Below, in pieces: positions 34,362 to 41,871 of a stretch of 55,963 nt of DNA. Source of the stretch: an uncultured Collinsella sp. (GTDB lineage Bacteria; Actinomycetota; Coriobacteriia; Coriobacteriales; Coriobacteriaceae); the NCBI GenBank assembly GCA_902491345.1, contig CABUHI010000014.1, positions 1 through 55,963 of the forward strand, written 5' to 3'. The stretch's first letter is position 1. Each line of letters opens with the position of its first letter. The notes beneath the pieces were generated by a model. It was given only the letters and a program-made list of their open reading frames with translations, did not search any database and was not told the DNA's origin. The translations under genes were made by a program, and so were the position numbers.

Positions 34362-35732
34362 ATGCGCAGATCAATCGAATCCGTTATCGAATCATGGGCG
34401 ACAAAGGACGCGTCGCGCCCCCTCCTCATCCGTGGTGCGCGACGCGTAGGCAAAACGTACGTTGCCGAGGAAATCGGCAGACGAATCGCCGGCGATGCGT
34501 TTGTCAAACTCGACTTTCAGACCGATCTTGAGCTGATCGCTCCGCTGTTCGACTGTCCCACCGACGACGTTAACGCCATCGTGGCGCGAATCTCAGACTA
34601 TAAACGCACCCCCATTCGCAAAGAAACCGCCTTCATCCTGTTTGACGAGGTGCAGCTCTGCGAACGGGCGCTCAACTCGCTTCGCTTTTTTTCGGGTTCG
34701 GGCTGGCGCATATGCGCGACCGGCAGTCAGCTCGGCGTCGCCACGCGCAAGCGCAAGTTGCCTTTTCCCAGCGGCGTTCGTCAAGAGACCATGCATCCTA
34801 TGTCGTTCGAGGAGTTTCTCTGGGCGCTCGACGAGGAGCAGATGGCCAATGCCATTCGTACCCACGCCGGCACGCTCGAGACCTACGCCGCGCACCAAGC
34901 CGCGCTCAGCCTGTTTCATCGATACCAGATCGTGGGCGGCATGCCCGCCGCCGTCAACGCATATCGCAAGACGTTATCCATCGAGGATGCGCGCGTCGAG
35001 CAGCGCGAAATCGACGAGACCTATACCGCCGATATGACCGACCCCGAAAACGGGATCAGCGGCGTGGCGGCGCGCAAGGTCTGGCGCTCCATTCCGTCCC
35101 AGCTGCTGAGATCGTCCACAAAAAAATTCAAGTACTCCGAGGTCGAACGCGGAGGCCGTCGCGCCAAGCTTATCGAGCCGCTCGACTGGCTCGAAGGCGC
35201 CGGCATCATATCGGTCAACAACCTGACCGAAGGCATCGAGCCTCCCCTCGTTCCCTTCGACGACGAAGATGGAAGTTTCTTTAAGGTCTATCTTCTCGAT
35301 ACCGGCCTCATGTTCTACAAACTCGGCATCAACCCGCGGCTCTGGCTCGACCTCAAAGAGGATTCCGCCATAGCGCTATCTTCCGACTTCCGAGGCGCCC
35401 TGGCGGAAAACTCGGTCATGCAAGCATTTTCGGGCAATAGCTTGCAGACGTATTACTGGGTGCCGCCGTCGTCTTGGAAGACGACCGGCGAGCTCGATTT
35501 TTTACTTCAGACCGACCGTGTGGAAATTGTGCCCGTCGAAGTAAAGTCCGCACGTAACGTGCGCGCGAGAACCCTCGGGTCGTTTATGGACAAAGCCCGA
35601 TCGCCATATGCCTACATTTTGTCCGAGAACAATTTTTCCCGCAGCGAAACCGATGACGGGCGCGAGCTGCGCCACCTCCCCTTGTACGCAGCGGGCTTTA
35701 TTGGAGCAAACTGCCTCAAGAGCAGTCTGTAA
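34362..35732 (+). CDS. AAA ATPase with C-terminal DUF4143 domain (1)
   Basis: This 456-residue protein has an AAA_14-type ATPase domain with Walker A RGARRVGKT (24-32), Walker B FILFDEVQ and the sensor TGSQLG. The C-terminal DUF4143 domain has GELDFLL...VEVKSA, a D...ExK pattern like PD-(D/E)xK nucleases. The family's function is unknown and it is expanded in gut bacteria. The ATG at 34362 has AAAGG eight bases upstream. Three phased dyads lie directly before it. It is not in a clear operon, though the phosphatase gene follows by 33 bp. A paralogue is at 36341. Confidence 0.85.
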   Translation: MRRSIESVIESWATKDASRPLLIRGARRVGKTYVAEEIGRRIAGDAFVKLDFQTDLELIAPLFDCPTDDVNAIVARISDYKRTPIRKETAFILFDEVQLCERALNSLRFFSGSGWRICATGSQLGVATRKRKLPFPSGVRQETMHPMSFEEFLWALDEEQMANAIRTHAGTLETYAAHQAALSLFHRYQIVGGMPAAVNAYRKTLSIEDARVEQREIDETYTADMTDPENGISGVAARKVWRSIPSQLLRSSTKKFKYSEVERGGRRAKLIEPLDWLEGAGIISVNNLTEGIEPPLVPFDDEDGSFFKVYLLDTGLMFYKLGINPRLWLDLKEDSAIALSSDFRGALAENSVMQAFSGNSLQTYYWVPPSSWKTTGELDFLLQTDRVEIVPVEVKSARNVRARTLGSFMDKARSPYAYILSENNFSRSETDDGRELRHLPLYAAGFIGANCLKSSL

Positions 35733-35765
35733 GCCCTGCGCGACCGCCTAGAAAGGAAGCCGCTC

Positions 35766-36215
35766 ATGCAACGCATTCTTTTTATCTGCTATGGAAATAT
35801 CTGTCGCTCGACGATGGCTGAGTCCGTGTTTACCGAGCTGGTGCGGCGCGCCGGGCGCGCGGACGAGTTTGTCATTGACTCCGCTGCGACCTCGACCGAG
35901 GAGATCGGCAACCCACCACACCACGGTACCGTTGCCAAGCTGCATGAAGTCGGGATTCCCGTCGTTGCGCACCGTGCCCGCCAGGTACGTCGCGCGGAGT
36001 ATGGCGACTGGGATCACATCGTCTATATGGATGCTGAGAACGCGCGGGGCCTGCGTCGCATCTTTGGCGACGCAGGCCCCGACGGAAAGATCTCGCGCCT
36101 GCTCGATTGGACCGATCGCCCCGGCGACGTGGCCGACCCCTGGTACACCGGCAATTTCGATGCCACCTACCGCGATGTGCTCGCCGGTTGCACCGCTATG
36201 CTCGAGCAGCTGTAG
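35766..36215 (+). CDS. Low-molecular-weight protein-tyrosine phosphatase
   Basis: This 149-residue cytoplasmic phosphatase has the P-loop C8-YGNIC-R14-S (CX5R) at the N-terminus and the general-acid Asp in DPWYTG near residue 126. The family removes phosphate from tyrosine or, in some members, arginine. The residue after the catalytic Cys is Tyr. The ATG at 35766 has AAAGGAAG upstream. It is convergent with the second ATPase gene; the gap holds a hairpin and a truncated palindrome. Confidence 0.93.
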   Translation: MQRILFICYGNICRSTMAESVFTELVRRAGRADEFVIDSAATSTEEIGNPPHHGTVAKLHEVGIPVVAHRARQVRRAEYGDWDHIVYMDAENARGLRRIFGDAGPDGKISRLLDWTDRPGDVADPWYTGNFDATYRDVLAGCTAMLEQL

Positions 36216-36252
36216 GTTCGTGGGCGCACGAACCGCGCCCACGGCATAAATC

Positions 36253-36316
36253 GAGCGTAGATTTTCTCCCACTTTGAGCGTTCAAGTGCGCTCTATACGG
36301 GAGAAAATCCACACTC
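36253..36316. repeat. Nested inverted repeat between convergent genes
   Basis: The outer arms GATTTTCTCCC (36260-36270) and GGGAGAAAATC (36299-36309) extend imperfectly to 18 bp. An inner GAGCG/CGCTC hairpin lies in the loop. There is no T tract, so it is not a simple terminator. Confidence 0.75.
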
Positions 36317-36318
36317 AT

Positions 36319-36343
36319 GAATGTGACAAAGGGACTGGCCCTA
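36319..36343. repeat. P-family palindrome, copy 5 (truncated)
   Basis: The left arm AATGTGACAAAGGGAC is complete, but the right arm breaks off after GGCCCTAG, within the stop codon of the second ATPase gene. Confidence 0.75.
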
Positions 36344-37702
36344 GACCGGCTTGACCTCCAGCTTAATCCCCTTGGCACAGGAGTCGCCCAAAACATCCGA
36401 AAGGGCCCAGGTCGCATATAGCGGCAAATAGAGAACCGCTCCGTTGCGCTCAACGTTGCCTCTCGAGAAAACAATCCCGAGCCTTACGCCATATTCAGCC
36501 GTATCAAGCACATGACCGAGCGCAGCGTGCGCGTGGTAATAGGAGCCCGATTTAACCTCGATAGGAACAGCCGTCCCATCCGGTCCATCGACCACAAAGT
36601 CCACTTCACCGCGCTTTTTTGTCTGATAGTAGTAAAGCTGGCGATTTTGGGCAGCCAGCTGCTGGGCCACCACGTTTTCGTAAATGCCGCCCAGATTGGG
36701 CTCCTTGCTATCAAGATACGCCGCTTGGGCGACTCCAACGGGGTAGCGCGCCATCAACATGCCCGTATCCGATTGATATAGCTTGAACTGCGATGGCCGT
36801 GCCGTCTTGAGCAGGGGCGATTTTGGCTCGGTTACGATATCGGCTTTGAGAGCAACGCCGGCATCGACAAGCCACACAAAATCTCGCTGATACTTCTCGT
36901 AGTGAGCCTTGGGGTCAATGGAATTGAGCACGAAGCGCTTGTTTTCGCCCTCGAGCATAATAGGGAGCTGATCGTAGATGCTCTGCACCTGCAGGGCTCG
37001 CCCGCTTGCGTACTTGGAGATATCCCGCCGGTACTGTTCGTTGAGCTCTGACTGTAGCTGACGAACAGAGGCAAGGTCGCCCTGCGTGTCAAGGAAACGC
37101 TGCACGACCTCCGGCATTCCGCCGACAACGGTATAGGTCCTGAAGTTTGCCATCATCGCGTCATGAATGTAATCAGGAATGGGCCTCTCGCTGATACACG
37201 CGTCACGTATCGTTTGGCGAGCCCCCTCGCTCACCCCGGTTGCCCAGCAAAACTCCTCAAAATCGAGCGGGAACATCCTAAGCTCGTGGACATACCCCAC
37301 GGGATAGGACCTGACACCCTTGAACTGGGTCCCGAGCATTGACCCCGAAAACGCCCAGCGGCACCTCCCGTCCTCAACAAGGAACTTTGCCATCGTCATG
37401 ATGTCGGGAGCCTCTTGGACCTCATCGATAAACACGAGCGTTTTGCCTGGCGCAATCGACTTTCCCGAAAGAAGCGTCACCCTGCTGATGAAATCATCGG
37501 CATCCCGCGCCTCGAGAAGAGCATCTTTTGCCTGGCGATTTTCCATGAGGTTAAGCTCGATGTAGGTTGCATGGTTGGCTTTGCCAAATGCGCGAATCGA
37601 ATAGCTTTTGCCAATCTGGCGAGAACCCGTGATGAATAAGGCCTTTTGCTCGGCAGACTTCAGCCAACGCTCCAGCTCTACCGCTATTTTCCTGCGCAGC
37701 AT
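36341..37702 (-). CDS. AAA ATPase with C-terminal DUF4143 domain (2)
   Basis: This 453-residue protein has Walker A ITGSRQIGKS, Walker B LVFIDEVQEAPD and sensor FSGSMLGTQ. The C-terminal DUF4143 domain has GEVDFVVDG...VPIEVKSG, the same nuclease-like D...ExK pattern as its paralogue at 34362. The function is unknown. The ATG at 37702 has GGAG five bases upstream; an earlier ATG at 37726 has none. Three 33-bp-spaced repeats lie upstream. Protein similarity to the first ATPase is only moderate. Confidence 0.85.
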   Translation of the reverse strand: MLRRKIAVELERWLKSAEQKALFITGSRQIGKSYSIRAFGKANHATYIELNLMENRQAKDALLEARDADDFISRVTLLSGKSIAPGKTLVFIDEVQEAPDIMTMAKFLVEDGRCRWAFSGSMLGTQFKGVRSYPVGYVHELRMFPLDFEEFCWATGVSEGARQTIRDACISERPIPDYIHDAMMANFRTYTVVGGMPEVVQRFLDTQGDLASVRQLQSELNEQYRRDISKYASGRALQVQSIYDQLPIMLEGENKRFVLNSIDPKAHYEKYQRDFVWLVDAGVALKADIVTEPKSPLLKTARPSQFKLYQSDTGMLMARYPVGVAQAAYLDSKEPNLGGIYENVVAQQLAAQNRQLYYYQTKKRGEVDFVVDGPDGTAVPIEVKSGSYYHAHAALGHVLDTAEYGVRLGIVFSRGNVERNGAVLYLPLYATWALSDVLGDSCAKGIKLEVKPV

Positions 37703-37724
37703 AGGCTCTCCCCTCAGTGTCATC

Positions 37725-37811
37725 AAATTAAATGCAAAGTTTTATACGCTTGATTATCGATGAAATGCAGAATTTTTAGAACCTAAAATCGGATGAAATG
37801 CAGAGATTTGA
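37725..37811. promoter_or_regulatory. Three direct repeats at 33-bp spacing upstream of the second ATPase gene
   Basis: AAATGCA occurs at 37730, 37763 and 37796. The two upstream copies extend to GATGAAATGCAGA. On the minus strand each reads TGCATTT preceded by an AAAT/AAAC half, giving a weak dyad. The 33-bp period matches the array upstream of the other ATPase, but the sequence is different. Confidence 0.7.
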
Positions 37812-37845
37812 GATTACAAGCATAATAGAAGGGGCACCACCGGCG

Positions 37846-37878
37846 AATGTGACAAAAGAACTGTCCCTTTGTCACATT
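37846..37878. repeat. P-family palindrome, copy 6
   Basis: The arms AATGTGACAAA and TTTGTCACATT surround a partly diverged centre. It ends 8 bp from the stop of the TIGR04076 gene. Confidence 0.85.
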
Positions 37879-37886
37879 GCGCTCGA

Positions 37887-38216
37887 CTACTCGTCAACGA
37901 TCTTGGCAAGCCAGACGTTCAGCGTATCGACCTCGGGACAGCAGAACTTTGCCGTACCAGGCTCGTTGCCGGGCACGGTTCCGCCATAGCGCAGGATATC
38001 GATATAGGGAAAGCCCACATGGCAGGCCATGGCACACATCTTGCCGCGGTCGCGGTCAAAGTCGAAGACGTCGCCCGGCTTGTGACCATGGTGGCAGCGG
38101 CACGCACCCAGCTGGTCCACGCAGCTCACGCGGATACGCGGACGCTTGCCACGCGGCGCGCCGAGCGGCTTGCCCCCGCCCGCAGGCTTGGCGCCGCCCT
38201 CGCCAGCATTACTCAT
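37887..38216 (-). CDS. TIGR04076-family Cys-rich protein
   Basis: This 109-residue protein has seven cysteines (32, 39, 41, 61, 65, 92, 93) and His42-His43, including CRCHH, CAMAC and CCPE. It matches what I know of the TIGR04076 family, which has no assigned function; a metal site or Fe-S cluster is plausible. The first 28 residues are Gly/Lys-rich. The ATG at 38216 overlaps the 3' end of the pyridoxal kinase gene by 8 nt, so the two are translationally coupled. A TTG at 38222 is an alternative start. Confidence 0.75.
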   Translation of the reverse strand: MSNAGEGGAKPAGGGKPLGAPRGKRPRIRVSCVDQLGACRCHHGHKPGDVFDFDRDRGKMCAMACHVGFPYIDILRYGGTVPGNEPGTAKFCCPEVDTLNVWLAKIVDE

Positions 38217-39033
38217 GGTCAATCACGTCCAGGCAGGCCTCGATGGGAAGGCCAGCCGACTTATCCTCTTGGTCGGCATTGCGCTCGATAAGCTCAGCCA
38301 CCACGCGCATGGCATCGGACGTCGCGCGCTGCAGACTCCAACCTGCCATAACGCGGCCGACAAGCACCGCCGAGAACGTGTCGCCCGTGCCCGGGAAATA
38401 GACCGGGATCAGGTCGAAGGGAATCGTGAAGTACTCCCCCGCCACATGGTCGTAACCGATGACGACATTCGCACCGTCGACCACAGCGCTCGTAATGACC
38501 ACCGACTTGGCGCCCAGGGCACGCACGGCATCCACAAGAGTGCGGCCCTCATCGGGCGTGATTTGCTCGGCAATGGGCGTATCGGTGAGCAGGCACGCCT
38601 CGGTGTAGTTTGGCACCGCATAGTCGGCGCACTCGAGCAGGCTGCGCATGAGACCGATCGTGGACTCGGGCACGCCGGCGTAGAGCTTGCCGTTGTCGCC
38701 CATGATGGGGTCGACGAACACCTTGGTGCCCTTTTGCGCACGGCGGTGGCAAAAGTCCGAGATGATACGCGTCTCTTCCTCGGTCACGATAAAACCAGTC
38801 GAGATGGCGTCGAACTCAAAGCCGAGCTCTTCCCAGATAGCGAGGCTTTGGCGCACGTACTCGGTGGTGTCGTGGATGTAGAACTTGGGGTAGTTAAGCG
38901 TGTCGGAAACGAGCGCCGTCGGCAGGTTATGGATACGGTAGCCCATGTGCGACAGCACCGGCAGCATGGCGGAAAGCGCGACCTTGCCGTAGCCGCACAT
39001 ATCGTTGACCAGCAGCAGCTGAGTATTCTTCAT
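38209..39033 (-). CDS. pdxY: Pyridoxal/pyridoxamine kinase, PfkB superfamily
   Basis: This 274-residue ribokinase-fold protein has the PdxK/PdxY pattern: VNDMCGYGKVALSAMLPVLS at the N-terminus, VDPIMGDNGKLY in the middle and the anion-hole motif PGTGDTFSAVL with the catalytic Asp. It phosphorylates B6 vitamers in the cytoplasm. The N-terminal NDMCGYGKVA replaces the more usual SHVVYGHVG-type segment, so a related kinase substrate cannot be excluded. It is co-transcribed with the TIGR04076 gene. Confidence 0.85.
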   Translation of the reverse strand: MKNTQLLLVNDMCGYGKVALSAMLPVLSHMGYRIHNLPTALVSDTLNYPKFYIHDTTEYVRQSLAIWEELGFEFDAISTGFIVTEEETRIISDFCHRRAQKGTKVFVDPIMGDNGKLYAGVPESTIGLMRSLLECADYAVPNYTEACLLTDTPIAEQITPDEGRTLVDAVRALGAKSVVITSAVVDGANVVIGYDHVAGEYFTIPFDLIPVYFPGTGDTFSAVLVGRVMAGWSLQRATSDAMRVVAELIERNADQEDKSAGLPIEACLDVIDHE

Positions 39034-39158
39034 GAGTGTCCCCCTTGGATCGGGCGCGGCGCAACGGCGCCACAGTGCAACTAAGTGTAGCGCAGGGGAC
39101 GTTGTGAACGGGCGCTACGGTCGCGAAGAGCGCATTGTTGCGAAAAGGTTTCGGAAAA

Positions 39159-39189
39159 TGATCCCTTTTCCTCCGTCCACAAGGGATCA
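39159..39189. repeat. 31-bp S repeat, intergenic copy
   Basis: Perfect 9-bp arms TGATCCCTT/AAGGGATCA flank a 13-nt centre containing CCTCCGTCC. It has the same length and core as the copy inside the M20 peptidase gene at 20391. Confidence 0.7.
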
Positions 39190-39232
39190 CATGCGCCGAA
39201 GCGGACCGTGGCGGAATCACAGGTTGAGGACG

Positions 39233-39288
39233 TAGTCGTTAGGGACGTTCTTAAATGACTAGTCAAACAAGAACGTCCCCAACGACTA
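39233..39288. repeat. Long L-family inverted repeat, second copy
   Basis: Its 20-bp arms have one mismatch. The sequence is otherwise nearly that of 24677-24732, including the inner GACTAGTC. Confidence 0.85.
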
Positions 39289-39300
39289 TCGATGTTTTGG

Positions 39301-39452
39301 CAGCGACAGCGAGCGGGTCGCATTTGAGACAAGGTGGCGTGAAACGAAAGGGCGCTGACCTTTTGGTCGCGCCCTTGAAGTTGAACGTCAGATTGTCCAA
39401 ATGCGGCCCGCGCAGCGTCGAGCCGTTACGCGGTTTGGTAAAACCGCGCAAC
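39301..39452. repeat. Two-hairpin element, copy D (no adjoining gene end)
   Basis: Hairpin 1 (39348-39376) is of the B type, GGGCGC/GCGCCC. Hairpin 2 (39425-39452) is of the A type, GTTACGCGGTTT-GGTA-AAACCGCGCAAC. Unlike A-C it does not follow a stop codon; it lies just upstream of the marR promoter. Confidence 0.85.
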
Positions 39453-39467
39453 AACTACTTTGGTACC

Positions 39468-39540
39468 TTGACATTGATTTCTCACGCTCCTAAATTAGTT
39501 AGGCACAAAACAATTCCACTACCTAACTAAAGAAAGGAGC
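39468..39540 (+). promoter_or_regulatory. marR-ABC promoter and operator
   Basis: TTGACA (39468-39473), a 17-bp spacer and TAAATT (39491-39496) form a strong promoter. The inverted repeat TTAGTTAGG (39495-39503) and CCTAACTAA (39532-39540) overlaps the -10 and start region, as expected for autorepression by the MarR product. Confidence 0.75.
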
Positions 39541-39551
39541 GAAGCTTAGAT

Positions 39552-40055
39552 ATGTGTGTTGAACCACTCGCCTATCCGCATGAACCCGGCGGCGACCCCT
39601 CACGGCCGGCAGACGAGCCCGAGACCCAGTCCAAGGAGGACCGTCTCGCCAAGAGAATCCTCCATGGGCTGGGATTTTGCGGCCATTACATGCATTTTCA
39701 CGGCGGCGGCATATCTGGCAAGGCGCCTATTGTCTGCCTACTCGCCAAGCAGCCGACCGGCGAGCTGTCCCAACAGGAGCTCGGCATGCACTTCGACCTC
39801 AAGCCGGGGTCCCTTTCCGAGATTCTGTCCAAGCTCGAACTGGGCGGTCTTATCGAGCGCAGTCGCAATCCCAAAGACCGTCGGCAGCTCACCATCCGCC
39901 TGACCGATGCGGGATGGGAAAAGGCCCGCGTTGAGCAGGCAGCCCGCATTCGCTTTAGAGAGCAGGCCTTTAGTGCCCTCACCCACGACGAGCGCGAACA
40001 GCTCGCCGAAATGCTCGAGAAAATCCGTGTAACCTGGGAGGAACTGGATGATTAA
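39552..40055 (+). CDS. MarR-family transcriptional regulator
   Basis: This 167-residue protein has the MarR winged helix (about 70-125): LSQQELGMHFDLKPGSLSEILSKLE as recognition helix region and DRRQLTIRLTD as wing. An N-terminal extension of about 35 polar residues is present. The stretch GFCGHYMHFHGGG is His-rich, so metal or ligand sensing there is possible. It probably represses its own promoter through the TTAGTTAGG repeat and controls the two ABC genes, the first of which it overlaps by 8 nt. Confidence 0.9.
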   Translation: MCVEPLAYPHEPGGDPSRPADEPETQSKEDRLAKRILHGLGFCGHYMHFHGGGISGKAPIVCLLAKQPTGELSQQELGMHFDLKPGSLSEILSKLELGGLIERSRNPKDRRQLTIRLTDAGWEKARVEQAARIRFREQAFSALTHDEREQLAEMLEKIRVTWEELDD

Positions 40056-41871
40056 AACCCTCATGGGCAGCATCCGCGACTATATGAAAGTCACTGTTGC
40101 CACGCCATTGCTCGTGCTTGGCGAGGTGCTCTGCGAAATGATGATCCCGTTTATCACCGCCGACATGATCGACGCCATCAAAGACGGTGCCACCGTCGCC
40201 CAGATGCTTCCCACCGCAGGCTTTTTGGTGCTCATCGCACTGACGTCGCTCGCTTTTGGTGCCGCTGCCGGCGTCACCTGCAGTCATGCGAGCTGCGGCT
40301 TCGCCAAGAACCTGCGTCACGACCTGTTCTACAAGATCCAGACGTTCAGCTTTGCCAACATCGATGAGTTCTCGAGCTCCTCGCTCGTCACCCGCCTCAC
40401 CACCGACATCAACAACGTGCAGCAGGCCTTTATGATGCTCATCCGCATCGCCGTGCGCGCGCCGCTGGTATTGGTCTTTGCCTTTGCCATGGCCTACGCC
40501 ATGGGCGGCAGCGTCGCCATGGTCTACCTGGTCATCATTCCGCTGCTGGGCTTTGGCCTGTTCTTTATCATCTATAAGGTGCGCCCGATCTTTGCCCGCG
40601 TGTTCCGCAAGTACGACGCGCTCAACGAGTCCGTCGAGGAAAACGTCACCGGCATGCGCGTGGTCAAGAGCTATGTGCGCCAGGACTACGAGAAAGAGAA
40701 GTTCGCCACCGCCGCGCGCGACGTCCAGATGGACTTTACCCGCGCCGAAAAGCTACTCGCCTTCAATAACCCCATGATGAACATCTGCGTCAACGGCGCG
40801 TTCGTTGTCATCATCTACCTGGGCTCCAAGCTCATCATCACGAGCCAGGGCACCTTGTTCGACGTGGGCCAGCTCTCCTCGATCTTTACCTATGGCTTCC
40901 AGATTCTGATGAGTCTGATGCAGCTGTCGATGATCTTTGTCATGGTGACCATGGCCGACGAGTCGGCACACCGCATTACCGAGGTGCTTGCCGCCGAGCC
41001 CACGATCGCCGATCCCGCCGAGCCCGCGCTCGAGGTCGCCGATGGCTCCATCGACTTTGACCACGTGAGCTTTAAGTATTCCGCGCATGCGAAGCGCCAG
41101 GCGCTCGACGATATCAACCTGCACATTAAGAGCGGCGAGACCATCGGTATTATCGGCGGCACCGGCTCGGCCAAGTCGACGCTCGTGAATCTGATCGCCC
41201 GCCTGTACGATGTCACCGAGGGCACCGTGCGCGTGGGCGGCATGGACGTACGCGACTACGACCTGGACGCGCTGCGCCGCCAGGTAGCCATGGTGCTGCA
41301 GAAAAACGTGCTGTTTAGCGGCACCATCGCCGAAAACCTGCGCTGGGGCGACCCGAACGCCACCGACGAGGAAGTCCGCGAGGCAGCACATCTGGCCTGC
41401 GCCGACGAGTTTGTCGACGGCTTCCCCAAGGGCTACGACACCTGGATTGAGCAGGGCGGCTCCAACGTTTCCGGCGGCCAGAAGCAACGCCTGTGCATTG
41501 CGCGTGCCCTGCTGCGTCGCCCCAAGATCTTGATCCTGGATGACTCCACGAGCGCCGTCGACACCAAGACCGACGCCAAGATCCGCGAGGGCCTGGCGAG
41601 TTATCTGCCCAACACGACCAAGCTCATCATTGCCCAGCGTATTAGCTCCGTGCAGGATGCCGATCGCATCATCGTCATGGAGGGCGGCCGCATCAAGGAC
41701 ATCGGCAACCACGACGAGCTGCTCAAGACGAGCGAGATCTACCGCGAGACTTTTACCTCGCAGAACAAGATGAGCGCCGAGGGCGAGGACGCAGGCGAGA
41801 CCGCTGCAGCCGGCACCGAGGCATCTGCATCGCAAACCCAGACCCAGGAAGGAGGCGAGGCACATGAGTAA
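40048..41871 (+). CDS. ABC exporter half-transporter, degenerate-site subunit
   Basis: This 607-residue protein has a six-helix exporter domain (about 15-310) and a nucleotide-binding domain. Walker A is GGTGSAKST (370-378), with Ala for the usual Gly; the signature is VSGGQ. Walker B is LILDD (495-499), with Asp at the catalytic Glu position. This is typical of the inactive-site partner of heterodimeric multidrug exporters (LmrC/BmrC type). The tail (about 575-607) is Ala/Glu-rich. It overlaps the next gene by 8 nt and pairs with it. Confidence 0.92.
   Translation: MIKTLMGSIRDYMKVTVATPLLVLGEVLCEMMIPFITADMIDAIKDGATVAQMLPTAGFLVLIALTSLAFGAAAGVTCSHASCGFAKNLRHDLFYKIQTFSFANIDEFSSSSLVTRLTTDINNVQQAFMMLIRIAVRAPLVLVFAFAMAYAMGGSVAMVYLVIIPLLGFGLFFIIYKVRPIFARVFRKYDALNESVEENVTGMRVVKSYVRQDYEKEKFATAARDVQMDFTRAEKLLAFNNPMMNICVNGAFVVIIYLGSKLIITSQGTLFDVGQLSSIFTYGFQILMSLMQLSMIFVMVTMADESAHRITEVLAAEPTIADPAEPALEVADGSIDFDHVSFKYSAHAKRQALDDINLHIKSGETIGIIGGTGSAKSTLVNLIARLYDVTEGTVRVGGMDVRDYDLDALRRQVAMVLQKNVLFSGTIAENLRWGDPNATDEEVREAAHLACADEFVDGFPKGYDTWIEQGGSNVSGGQKQRLCIARALLRRPKILILDDSTSAVDTKTDAKIREGLASYLPNTTKLIIAQRISSVQDADRIIVMEGGRIKDIGNHDELLKTSEIYRETFTSQNKMSAEGEDAGETAAAGTEASASQTQTQEGGEAHE

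Noticed and set aside
37725..37811. Replication origin iterons
   Set aside because: Only three short repeats are present, in a chromosomal context, with no replication initiator gene nearby.
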